From contig CAVPWU010000002.1 in assembly GCA_963709665.1 (NCBI GenBank), positions 372,001 to 436,000 of the forward strand: a stretch of 64,000 nt of DNA, read 5' to 3'. The notes below the pieces were generated by a model. It did not search any database. It was not told the origin of the DNA and saw only the letters and a program-made list of their open reading frames with translations. A program made the translations under genes and the position numbers. This document shows, piece after piece, positions 32,801 to 40,858 of this stretch (its first letter is position 1; every line of letters begins with the position of its first letter). Source of the stretch: DASZIT01 sp963709665 (GTDB lineage Bacteria > Actinomycetota > Acidimicrobiia > Acidimicrobiales > RAAP-2).

Positions 32801-34837
32801 TCAGAAGGTCAACTGGTGGGTGTCGTCGGCCACCACCTCGTCCGACAGCCGGGCCAGCATGGTGGCCACGTCGGCGTACTGCTCCGGGCCCCAGTCGGCC
32901 AGCAGCTCCTCGAGGTGCGCCTTCCCCGCCTCCCGCAGCCGCTCCACGATCACCCGCCCGTCGGGGGTCGCCACGTACGGCTGGGGATCCCCCTCCGGGC
33001 CCTCGAGGAGCAGCGCCTTGGCCATCAGCTGGTCCCGGGCGGCGTACATGACCTCGACGGGGATCGACCGCCGTCGTGACGAGGCCTCCACGTCCCAGCA
33101 GGGATCCTCGTCGTAGCGGAAGAGCATCCAGCACTCGCCGGCCGACAGGTCCACCGATGCCTCCTGCGCCACCTTCTCGATGAGCTGGCGCGCCTTGTCC
33201 CGGTCGAGGAGGAGCGACAGGCTGCGGGCGATCTCCCGGAGGGAGCTGCCCTCCTTGGGCACCGCGAACGCCTCGCCCATCCCGGCGGTGCCCACCGTGT
33301 CCCGCATGGGCAGCGCCTTGATGAACAGCGAGGCGATGAAGGCGAGGACCGACACCGCCGCCGCCACCAGGAAGGCGGTGTCGATGGCGCTGGAGTAGGC
33401 GTGCAGGAACAGGTCGCGGATCCCGGCCGGCAGGGCGTCGAGCACCTTGGTGGTCAACCCGGCGGTGTGGCCGGCGATCGAGGGGTGGCCCGGCGTGGAC
33501 GGGAAGGCGACGGCCAGCTTGGCGGTCAGCTGGTTGGTGAAGACCGCCCCCACCACCGCGGTGCCCACCGCGCTGCCGATGGACCGGAAGAGGGTGTTGC
33601 CGGAGGTCGCCACCCCCAGTTCCGAGTAGCTGACGGCGTTCTGGACGGCCACCACCAGCACCTGCATCACCAGGCCGATGCCGAAGCCCAGGACGAACAT
33701 GAAGGCCGAGCTGGTCAGCGTCGAGGTGGTGACGGCCAGGTGGGAGAGGAGGTAGAGGCCGGCGGTCATCACCGCGGTGCCGACGATCGGGTAGGCGCGG
33801 TACCTCCCGGTCCGGGAGATCAGGCGCCCGGATCCGATGGAGGCGATCAGGAGCCCGGCCATCATGGGGAGCAGCTGGAGGCCCGACCCGGTGGGGGTGG
33901 CCCCCTTGACCACCTGGAAGTAGAGCGGCAGGTAGGTGATGGAGCCGAACATGGCGAAGCCCAGCAGCAGGGCCACGATGCTGGTGGTGGTGAACACGCT
34001 GTTCCGGAACAGGGTGATGGGGAGCACCGGTTCGGCGGCCCGCCGCTCGATCAGGACGAACACCCCCAGCAGCACCACGGCGGCGACCGCCAGGGCGATG
34101 CTGGCCCCCGACCCCCAGGCCAGGGTGGACCCGCCCAGGCTGACGAACAGCACCAGGGCGCTGAGGCCGAGGGCCAGTACCGACACCCCCAGGTAGTCGA
34201 TCTGGTGTCGCCCGTGGCGGGGTGACTTGGGGAGGGCGATGCCGATGACCACCAGGGCCACGATGCCCACCGGCAGGTTGATGTAGAAGATCCAACGCCA
34301 CGAGAGGCTCGAGGTGATGGCCCCGCCGAGCAGGGGCCCGACCACGAAGGCCAACCCGAAGACGGCGCCGAACAGGCCCTGGTAGCGCCCGCGCTGGCGG
34401 GGGCTGACCACGTCGCCCACCGTGGCCTGGGCGCTGACGATCAGCCCGCCGCCCCCCAGCCCCTGGATGGCTCGGAAGGCGATCAGCTCCGGGAGCGAGT
34501 GGGCCAGTCCGCACAGGGCGGAGCCGACGATGAAGATCACCAGGCCGACCTGGAGCACGATCTTGCGGCCGTAGAGGTCGCCGAGCTTGCCGTAGAGGGG
34601 GGTGACCACCGTCTGGGCCAGCAGGTAGGCGGTGACCACCCACGAGATGTGGCTCAGGCCACCCAGGTCCCCCACGATGGTGGGGAGGGCGGTGGCCACG
34701 ATGGTGGAGTCGAGGGCGGCCACCAGCATCACCAGCATCAGGCCCCCGAAGACCCAGGCCAGCTGCCGGCCGTGGAGGGCCGGGACGGCCGGCGAGTCGT
34801 CCGCCCCGGCCGCCGCGGTTGGTGAGGTCTCGGCCAT
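32801..34837 (-). CDS. MFS drug transporter (DHA2/EmrB-QacA type) fused to a MarR-like winged-helix domain
   Basis: 678 aa. Residues ~20-535 are a 14-helix DHA2 exporter: LMLVMLVAALDSTIVATALPTIVGDLGG (motif D1/C-like), GKLGDLYGRKIV (motif A), FRAIQGLGGGGLIVSAQATVGDVVSPRQRGRYQGL, GPLLGGAITSSLSWRWIFYINLP (motif C). A 45-residue linker leads to ~135 soluble residues with MarR-like traits: REIARSLSLLLDRDKARQLIEKVAQEASVDLSAGECWMLFRYDEDP, VEVMYAARDQLMAKALLLE and PYVATPDGRVIVERLREAGKAHLEELLADW (the wing and dimer helix). ATG follows TAGCCT by 6 nt. The cytoplasmic domain may sense substrate or regulate. Confidence 0.93.
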   Translation of the reverse strand: MAETSPTAAAGADDSPAVPALHGRQLAWVFGGLMLVMLVAALDSTIVATALPTIVGDLGGLSHISWVVTAYLLAQTVVTPLYGKLGDLYGRKIVLQVGLVIFIVGSALCGLAHSLPELIAFRAIQGLGGGGLIVSAQATVGDVVSPRQRGRYQGLFGAVFGLAFVVGPLLGGAITSSLSWRWIFYINLPVGIVALVVIGIALPKSPRHGRHQIDYLGVSVLALGLSALVLFVSLGGSTLAWGSGASIALAVAAVVLLGVFVLIERRAAEPVLPITLFRNSVFTTTSIVALLLGFAMFGSITYLPLYFQVVKGATPTGSGLQLLPMMAGLLIASIGSGRLISRTGRYRAYPIVGTAVMTAGLYLLSHLAVTTSTLTSSAFMFVLGFGIGLVMQVLVVAVQNAVSYSELGVATSGNTLFRSIGSAVGTAVVGAVFTNQLTAKLAVAFPSTPGHPSIAGHTAGLTTKVLDALPAGIRDLFLHAYSSAIDTAFLVAAAVSVLAFIASLFIKALPMRDTVGTAGMGEAFAVPKEGSSLREIARSLSLLLDRDKARQLIEKVAQEASVDLSAGECWMLFRYDEDPCWDVEASSRRRSIPVEVMYAARDQLMAKALLLEGPEGDPQPYVATPDGRVIVERLREAGKAHLEELLADWGPEQYADVATMLARLSDEVVADDTHQLTF

Positions 34838-34943
34838 CGATCGAGGCTACAGGCCGGGATCGATCGGCCGCCGGACCGATCCGCCGTCCCCGGGGGTGGG
34901 CTCGGGCCGGCAGCCGACGGTGCACTGTTAGCGTCGCCTCCCA

Positions 34944-35042
34944 GTGAGCGCCTCGGTGGACACCCGGTCGTCGGACCCGGGACGGACCCCACGCCGGGTA
35001 CTCCGGACGGCCCGGACGGTACTCCGGACGGCGGCCCGGTGA
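34944..35042 (+). CDS. Short Arg-rich upstream ORF, possible leader peptide
   Basis: 32-codon ORF, GTG start, stop overlapping the methyltransferase GTG by 4 nt in the GTGA arrangement used by true operon pairs in this window. TAGCGT (34929-34934) lies 9 nt upstream of its start. The peptide has 10 Arg and repeats VLRTAR/VLRTAA because the DNA carries a 15-nt direct repeat (GGTACTCCGGACGGC twice). It may be a translational-coupling leader, or the methyltransferase may simply have a leader that happens to be open. Confidence 0.4.
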   Translation: MSASVDTRSSDPGRTPRRVLRTARTVLRTAAR

Positions 35043-36322
35043 GCCGGACCCCGTCCGACGAGGCGGCCGACCTCCCGCCGGCCCGGATGGAGCTGCGGGC
35101 CGGGGCCATCGCCGCCGGCGGGGGCTGCGTGGCCCGGGCAGAGGACGGCCGGGTGGTGTTCGTGCGCCACGCCCTCCCCGGTGAGCTGGTGGTGGCCGAG
35201 GTGACGGCGGTCTCCGCCTCCTTCCTCCGGGCCGATGCCGTCGACATCGTGGAGGCCTCCGCCGACCGGGTGGCGGCCCCCTGCCCCCACGCCGGTCCCG
35301 GGCGGTGCGGGGGGTGCGACTTCCAGCACGTGACCCCGGAGGGGCAGCGGACCCTCAAGGCGGCACTGGTGTCCGAGCAGCTCCGACGGCTGGCCGGCGA
35401 CCACCGGGCGGTGGTGGTGGAGGCGGTGCCGGGCGACGAGGACGGACTCCGGTGGCGCACCCGGGTGCGCTTCGCGGTGGACCGCACCGGGAGGCTCGGA
35501 CTCCACGCCCACCGGTCGCACCGCGTCGAATTGGTCGAGCACTGCGCCATCGCCACCGCCGACGTGGACGGGGTGGGGGTGGGCGCCCACCGTTGGAGCG
35601 GGGCCCGGGAGGTCGAGGTGCTGACGTCGGGACAGGGCGGGGTCCCGGTGGTGTCGGTGCAGACCGGGCGCCGGCGGCTCGGCGACCGCCCGAAGGTCGA
35701 TGCCGGACGGGTGGTGAACGGGCGGACCGAGCGCGAGCCCCACCAGCTGACCGTCGACGTCCTCGGCCACCGGTACCGGGTGTCGGCCGGCGTGTTCTGG
35801 CAGGTGCACCCGGGGGCTCCCGAGGCGCTGGTCCGGGCCGTGCTGGAGGGGATCGGGGCCCGCCCGGGGGACCGGGTCCTCGACCTGTACTCGGGGGCCG
35901 GCCTCTTCACGGTGGCGCTGGCCGACGTGGTGGGACCGGGAGGCTCGGTGACCGCCGTGGAGCGGAGCGGACGGGCGTGTGCCGATGCCGTCCGGAACTC
36001 CTCGGGTCAGGACCAGGTCACCGTGGTCCGGCACGACGTCACCGCCGAGCTGGTGGCCGGCCGGGTGGGGGAGGCGGACCTGGTGGTCCTGGACCCGGCC
36101 CGGGAGGGCGCCGGGCCGGCGGTGATGGAGGCGCTGACCTCCCGTCGACCGGCGCCCCGTCGGATGGTCTACGTGTCGTGCGACCCGGCTTCGTTCGCCC
36201 GCGACCTCCGGGTGGCCACGGAGGGCGGGTGGACCCTGAGCCGGCTCCGTGCCTTCGATCTCTTCCCCATGACCGAGCACGTGGAGCTGGTGGCCGTCCT
36301 CCGACCCCCCGCCGGGTCCTGA
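35039..36322 (+). CDS. TRAM-domain class I RNA 5-methyluridine methyltransferase (TrmA/RlmD type)
   Basis: 427-aa SAM-dependent m5U methyltransferase. N-terminal TRAM/OB domain (ELRAGAIAAGGGCVARAEDGRVVFVRHALPGE), then a Fe-S cysteine cluster CPHAGPGRCGGCDFQH as in RumA/RlmD. The catalytic domain has LDLYSGAGLFTVALADVVG (SAM loop), VVLDPAREG, and the nucleophile Cys in YVSCDPASFARD; FDLFPMTEHVE is the closing family motif. The target is rRNA or tRNA uridine, not distinguishable here. The start codon overlaps a short upstream ORF. Confidence 0.94.
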   Translation: MSRTPSDEAADLPPARMELRAGAIAAGGGCVARAEDGRVVFVRHALPGELVVAEVTAVSASFLRADAVDIVEASADRVAAPCPHAGPGRCGGCDFQHVTPEGQRTLKAALVSEQLRRLAGDHRAVVVEAVPGDEDGLRWRTRVRFAVDRTGRLGLHAHRSHRVELVEHCAIATADVDGVGVGAHRWSGAREVEVLTSGQGGVPVVSVQTGRRRLGDRPKVDAGRVVNGRTEREPHQLTVDVLGHRYRVSAGVFWQVHPGAPEALVRAVLEGIGARPGDRVLDLYSGAGLFTVALADVVGPGGSVTAVERSGRACADAVRNSSGQDQVTVVRHDVTAELVAGRVGEADLVVLDPAREGAGPAVMEALTSRRPAPRRMVYVSCDPASFARDLRVATEGGWTLSRLRAFDLFPMTEHVELVAVLRPPAGS

Positions 36323-36329
36323 GCGCCGA

Positions 36330-39122
36330 TCAGGGCAGGGTCACCGTCGTCTGCAGCGGGTGGTTCTCGGACGACTCGCCGACTGCCAGCGTGTAGGTCC
36401 CGGGCACCGTGGCCCACTGGGAGCCCTGGTAGGAGGCGAAGGCGGCGGCCGGGACCCGGAGGCTCACCGTGGCGCTCCGTCCGGGTCGCAGGCTGACCCG
36501 GCTGAAGGCGACCAGCTGGGCCGGGGGCTCGTCGGCGGCGGCCGGGAAGGTCAGGTAGGCCTGGGGGACGTCGGCGCCGGTGGTGCCCCCGCCGTTGGTC
36601 ACCCGGACCCGGAGCACCGTGCCCGATGCGGTGGTGGTGGTGGACAGCAGGCGTTGGGTGAACCGGGTGTAGGTGAGCCCGTAGCCGAAGGGGAACAGGG
36701 GCCGCGCCCCGGTGGCGTTGTTCCACCGGTAGCCCACCTCGAGCCCCTCGGAGTAGGTGGCGACCAGGTTGGCCCCGGGCCACTGGGAGGGGGAGCTGAT
36801 GGCCGACTCCGCCTGGGACGTCGGGAAGGTGACCGGCAGGCGGCCGGACGGGTCCACGTCGCCGAACAGCACGGCGGTGATGGCGTCGCCGTCCTCCTCG
36901 CCGGGGTACCAGCCCTCCACCACCCCGGCCACCTGGTGGAGCCACGGCATCAGCACCGGTCCCCCGGTGTTCAGCACCACCACCGTCCGGGGGTTGGCCG
37001 CCGCCACCGCGGCGATCAGGGCGTTCTCGTCGCCGGGGAGGTCGAGGGACGGGCGGTCGTAGCCCTCGGAGCTGAAGTCGCCGGCGAACACCACCGCCAC
37101 CTTGGACTTCCGGGCGGCCGCCACCGCGGCGTCGATGTCCGGGGTGGCGTACTCCCACCCCAGCCTCATGTTGCTGGGGATCCGCTTGGACTGGGCGATG
37201 GTGGAGGCCGGGTTGAGGGAGTTCCAGACCATCCGCACCTGGTAGGGGTGGCCGGCGGTGAGCTCCACCGACTGCGACCAGACACCCAGGACGTGGCTCT
37301 CCGGATCGGAGACCACCGGGACCCCGTCGAGCGAGAGGGTGACCTTGCCCGATCCCTGGACCGACAGGGCGTAGAGCCCGGTCCGGGGAGGGGTCAGGGT
37401 GCCGGTCCAGGTGGCGGTGACGTCCGACCAGTCGGACGGGAGGTCGAGCCCGGTCCGGTCGGTCCCCCCCACGTCCCCGGGGGTACGGGGGCGGTCGCGA
37501 CGCAGGTCGGGGAGCGGGTTGGCGGTCACCCCGGGCAGCACGGCCAGGACCGAGGGCCGGCCCCGGAAGACGACGTCGATGTTGGGGTCGAGCGCCTCGA
37601 CCGGGGTGGCCCCGGGGGTGGGGTTGGTGGGGGCCACGGTCAGCGTCAGGCCCTGGCCGGTGCCGGTGGACGGTCGCAGGTACTCGGAGGGGATCGGCCC
37701 GTAGGCGTGGGTGGTGCTCCCCCCGTCGGCGAACCGCACGGGGGTGCCCGGGTCCACCTTGGCCCGGATGGCGGCGAGGGCGGTGGAGGTGAAGGTGGGG
37801 GTGACGTACGAGCTGCCGAACCCGGAGCTCACCGGCACCGGCCCGGCGTCGGCACCGATCACCGCCAGGGAGGTGCCCCCGGCCGGGAGGGGGAGGATGT
37901 GGGACCGGTCCTGGAGCAGGACGGCCGAGCGCTCCGCCGTCTCCCGGGCCACCAGGGCGTCGGCCAGGCTGTCCACCGGGGTGGCGGTGGTGCCGTCGTC
38001 GTCCCGCCCGACCAGTCCGGCGGCGAACATGGCGGTGAGGACCCGGGTGACGGCGGCGTCGACGTCGGCCACCGGCAGGATGCCCTCCTGCACCGACCGG
38101 GTCAGGCGGCCGATGCTGGCCGGCTTGATCAGGTCGGTCCCGGCGCCCAGGGCGGCCACCGGGTCGTGGACCGCCCCGAGGTCGGAGCGGACGAAGCCGG
38201 TGAACCCCCAGGCGGCCAGCTGGGCGGTGAGGGTGGGGTCCTGGCACTGGAAGACGCCGTTGAGTCGGGGGTAGGCGCACATCAGGGAGTCCACGTGGGC
38301 CTGCTGGATGGCGGCCTTGAACGGCTTGAGGTAGATCTCCTGGAGCGCCCGCTCGGACACCACCTCGTCCACCTGGCCCCGGTCGGCCTCCTGGCTGTAG
38401 GCGACCAGGTGCTTGGCCTGGGCCAGCGTCCCCTGGGACTGGATCCCCTCGATCTCGGCCACGCCCATGTCGGCGACCAGCAGGGGATCCTCGCCGAAGC
38501 CCTCGTAGCCCCGCCCGTTCTCGGGCACCCGGTCGATGTTGACGTTGGGGGACTGGACGACGTCGATACCCTGACCCCGCGCCTCGCTCCCCAGCACGGT
38601 CCCGTACCGGGCGGCCACCGACGGGTCGAAGGTGGCGGCCACCCCCAGGGGCGCCGGCAGCTGGGTGACGTGGGTGTCGGCGTAGCCGATGCCCTGGGGC
38701 CCGTCCTGGAGGGTCAACCGCGGGATGCACAGCCGGGGCACGCCGAGATTGAGGTTCTCGTTGCCGCGCCAGGCGATCAGCGCCACCTCCCCGAGCTTCT
38801 CCGACAGGGTCATCCGCTGCACCACCAGGGCGGCCAGGGCGGCCGGCGACTTCCCCTGGCGCATGGCGGTGTCCAGCCAGGGGCAGGCCGACACCGGCGG
38901 GATCACCGCGTCGGGGGAGGGGATGCCGCCGGGGCTGGCGGGACGGGTCAGCGAGCTGGCGGCGGCGGGGGAGCCGCAGGCGGCCGCCGCGATCCCGGCG
39001 GCAGCGGCCAGGGCGGCCACGGCGGCCACGGCGGCCACGGCCGCCCGGCGCGGACGTCGCCCGACCACCGTCCGCCGCGGCGCGTCGGTCGGTGGGCAGA
39101 CGTGGAGGTGGGATCGGTCCAT
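36330..39122 (-). CDS. Exported GH3 beta-glucosidase-like lipoprotein with PA14 insert
   Basis: 930 aa. A long Arg-rich N-region and Ala/Val helix end at a lipobox-like IAAAAC (Cys49). GH3 (alpha/beta)8 domain: TLQDGPQGIGYADTHVTQLPAP, QSPNVNIDRVPENGRGYEGFGEDP, KHLVAYSQEADRGQVDEVV, nucleophile Asp314 in GFVRSDLGAVHD. The C-terminal GH3 domain has the acid/base Glu686 in DFSSEGYDRPSLDLPG. Between them a PA14-type insert (TATWTGTLTPPRTGLYALSVQG ... GKVTLSLDGVPVV) probably binds sugar. A FnIII-like module ends the protein. Probably attacks plant or microbial beta-glucans outside the cell. Confidence 0.94.
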   Translation of the reverse strand: MDRSHLHVCPPTDAPRRTVVGRRPRRAAVAAVAAVAALAAAAGIAAAACGSPAAASSLTRPASPGGIPSPDAVIPPVSACPWLDTAMRQGKSPAALAALVVQRMTLSEKLGEVALIAWRGNENLNLGVPRLCIPRLTLQDGPQGIGYADTHVTQLPAPLGVAATFDPSVAARYGTVLGSEARGQGIDVVQSPNVNIDRVPENGRGYEGFGEDPLLVADMGVAEIEGIQSQGTLAQAKHLVAYSQEADRGQVDEVVSERALQEIYLKPFKAAIQQAHVDSLMCAYPRLNGVFQCQDPTLTAQLAAWGFTGFVRSDLGAVHDPVAALGAGTDLIKPASIGRLTRSVQEGILPVADVDAAVTRVLTAMFAAGLVGRDDDGTTATPVDSLADALVARETAERSAVLLQDRSHILPLPAGGTSLAVIGADAGPVPVSSGFGSSYVTPTFTSTALAAIRAKVDPGTPVRFADGGSTTHAYGPIPSEYLRPSTGTGQGLTLTVAPTNPTPGATPVEALDPNIDVVFRGRPSVLAVLPGVTANPLPDLRRDRPRTPGDVGGTDRTGLDLPSDWSDVTATWTGTLTPPRTGLYALSVQGSGKVTLSLDGVPVVSDPESHVLGVWSQSVELTAGHPYQVRMVWNSLNPASTIAQSKRIPSNMRLGWEYATPDIDAAVAAARKSKVAVVFAGDFSSEGYDRPSLDLPGDENALIAAVAAANPRTVVVLNTGGPVLMPWLHQVAGVVEGWYPGEEDGDAITAVLFGDVDPSGRLPVTFPTSQAESAISSPSQWPGANLVATYSEGLEVGYRWNNATGARPLFPFGYGLTYTRFTQRLLSTTTTASGTVLRVRVTNGGGTTGADVPQAYLTFPAAADEPPAQLVAFSRVSLRPGRSATVSLRVPAAAFASYQGSQWATVPGTYTLAVGESSENHPLQTTVTLP

Positions 39123-39290
39123 GGTGATCGGGGCACCAACGTACTCAGCCCGGGCGGGCGTGGTGGGGCGGACGGTGCCGGAGCCGCCGGTGAGGTCCGC
39201 GTCTTCCCGGGCCCTGTGGGCTAGACCAGCCCCCAGTCGACCGGTGACATCCCCGCCGGATCCGAGTCCGCCCAACCGGAGATGAGAGCG

Positions 39291-40025
39291 ATGGCACCAC
39301 AGCTCGAGCTGGCGCACCTGGTGGCCCCGGCGCACACCGTGGCCCAGTCGTGCGTGACGGAGCCCAACGGGCAGCAGTACTGCGTGGAGCAGGCCTCGGG
39401 TGGGATCGCCCTGGCCGGTGGGGCCATCCTCCTCATCTACCTCATCGTTCTGGTGGTGACGATCATCGCCTACGTCTCGATCATCCGGAAGGCCGGCTAC
39501 TCCGGCTGGTGGGTGCTGGTCGGGCTGGTTCCCATCGTCAACGTGGTGTTCTTCCTGATCTTCGCCTTCGCCACCTGGCCGGTGGTCGCCGAGGTGCGGG
39601 CGCTGAGGTCGGCGTCCTACGGGAGCGGCCCGTACGGGCGCCCACCCCCCGGCGGCCCGTTCGTCCCGGTGGCGGTCCCACCGTCGGCCGGTGGGCCGCC
39701 GATGGCCGGGGGCCCGCCGCCCGCCGCCGGAGGACGGCCACCCGTGCCCGGATCGCCCGTGCCCGGATCGGCGCTGCCCGGTGTCGGGGCGCAGCCGGAG
39801 GTCGCCGCCCCCGCCCAGACGGGCGAGTCGGCGGTGATCCCCTCGTTCGGCGAGGTCATGCGGGCCGGCGGGGTGACCCCGATGACGGTGACCCCGGCGG
39901 CCGCCGAGACGGTGGCGGAGACGGCGCCGGCCCAACCCTCTGCCGGGTGGTTCCCCTCGCCGGAGGGCCCGCCCGGGCGCCTCCGGTACTGGGACGGAGC
40001 GAATTGGACGGACCAATACCACTGA
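39291..40025 (+). CDS. Membrane protein with C-terminal DUF2510 motif
   Basis: 244 aa. Two or three N-terminal helices (GGAILLIYLIVLVVTIIAYVSI; GWWVLVGLVPIVNVVFFLIFAF) with the basic RKAGYSG between them resemble DUF5684/DUF805-like small membrane proteins. A Gly/Pro-rich cytoplasmic or wall linker of ~100 residues follows. The end, AGWFPSPEGPPGRLRYWDGANW, is the DUF2510 Trp motif common in actinobacterial membrane proteins. ATG 39291 (GGAG 10-13 nt upstream) is preferred to ATG 39282. Stop overlaps the start of the K+ channel gene. Confidence 0.85.
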   Translation: MAPQLELAHLVAPAHTVAQSCVTEPNGQQYCVEQASGGIALAGGAILLIYLIVLVVTIIAYVSIIRKAGYSGWWVLVGLVPIVNVVFFLIFAFATWPVVAEVRALRSASYGSGPYGRPPPGGPFVPVAVPPSAGGPPMAGGPPPAAGGRPPVPGSPVPGSALPGVGAQPEVAAPAQTGESAVIPSFGEVMRAGGVTPMTVTPAAAETVAETAPAQPSAGWFPSPEGPPGRLRYWDGANWTDQYH

Positions 40026-40840
40026 CCGAGCCCACGCCGGGGGGGCCGGCCACCGGCGCTCCACCCAAGGGCGACGAGTCCTGGTTCCAGTGGTTGCGGG
40101 CGGAGGCGGCCGCCAAGGACAGCTACGGCCTGCTGCTCGTCCTCCTGTTCCTCGACTACCTGGTCCTGTCGGTGGGGACCATCGGGACCCTGGCCCTGTC
40201 GATCTCCGCGGTGACGGTGAGCCTGACCATCCTGCTGGCCTTCCACACCTCGATGGTGCGGGGGCGCCTGTTCACGGTGGTGAAGGTCCTGGTGGTGGTG
40301 GCCATCGCCGGCTCGGTGGTGGCAACCGTCACCGACACCGGCCGGGGACGGGGGGTGGCCTTCGCCCTCCTGGCCCTGCTGATGGTGGCCAGCCCGGTGG
40401 CGGTGGCCCAGCGGATCGTCCGGCACACCCGGGTGACGGTGCACTCCCTGCTCGGCGCCATCAGCATCTACGTGCTGATCGGCCTGGACTTCGCCTTCGC
40501 CGACCTGTCCGTCCAGGCCATCGGGGGCTCGGCCTTCTTCGCCCAGCCCGGGGTCCACCACAGCCCCGACTTCCTGTACTTCAGCTTCGTGACGATGACC
40601 TCGCTCGGGTACGGCGACCTCAGCCCCGCCTACGGGCTGCCCCGGACCATGTCGGTGCTCGAGGCGCTGGTCGGGCAGATCTTCCTGGTGGTCATGGTGT
40701 CCCGCCTGGTCTCCCTGCTCACCCCGGCCCACCGCGGGGCCCGGCGGGCCGGCACCGACGACGACCTCACCGGACCGGATCCGTCCGACGGGGACCTGCC
40801 GCCCGGGACCGACGACCGCCCTCCCGACGACGACCGGTAG
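40022..40840 (+). CDS. Two-pore-helix type potassium channel family protein
   Basis: 272-aa membrane protein. After four or more hydrophobic helices (YGLLLVLLFLDYLVL, LALSISAVTVSLTILLAF, VVKVLVVVAIAGSVVATV, GVAFALLALLMVASPVAV) and SLLGAISIYVLIGLDFAFADL comes the pore: FLYFSFVTMTSLGYGDLSP, with the selectivity filter SLGYGD, then the inner helix LVGQIFLVVMVSRLVSLL. The Asp-rich tail is cytoplasmic. The reading frame is joined to the previous gene by CTGA, implying a rare CTG start; TTG 40094 is the next candidate and would cost 24 residues. Confidence 0.85.
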   Translation: MTEPTPGGPATGAPPKGDESWFQWLRAEAAAKDSYGLLLVLLFLDYLVLSVGTIGTLALSISAVTVSLTILLAFHTSMVRGRLFTVVKVLVVVAIAGSVVATVTDTGRGRGVAFALLALLMVASPVAVAQRIVRHTRVTVHSLLGAISIYVLIGLDFAFADLSVQAIGGSAFFAQPGVHHSPDFLYFSFVTMTSLGYGDLSPAYGLPRTMSVLEALVGQIFLVVMVSRLVSLLTPAHRGARRAGTDDDLTGPDPSDGDLPPGTDDRPPDDDR

Positions 40841-40858
40841 CTCCTCCGGCGACGGGGC

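Noticed and set aside
39123..40064. Upstream extension of the GH3 glucosidase frame
   Set aside because: The added ~314 residues are antisense shadow of the DUF2510 membrane protein; the signal peptide and lipobox begin at ATG 39122.
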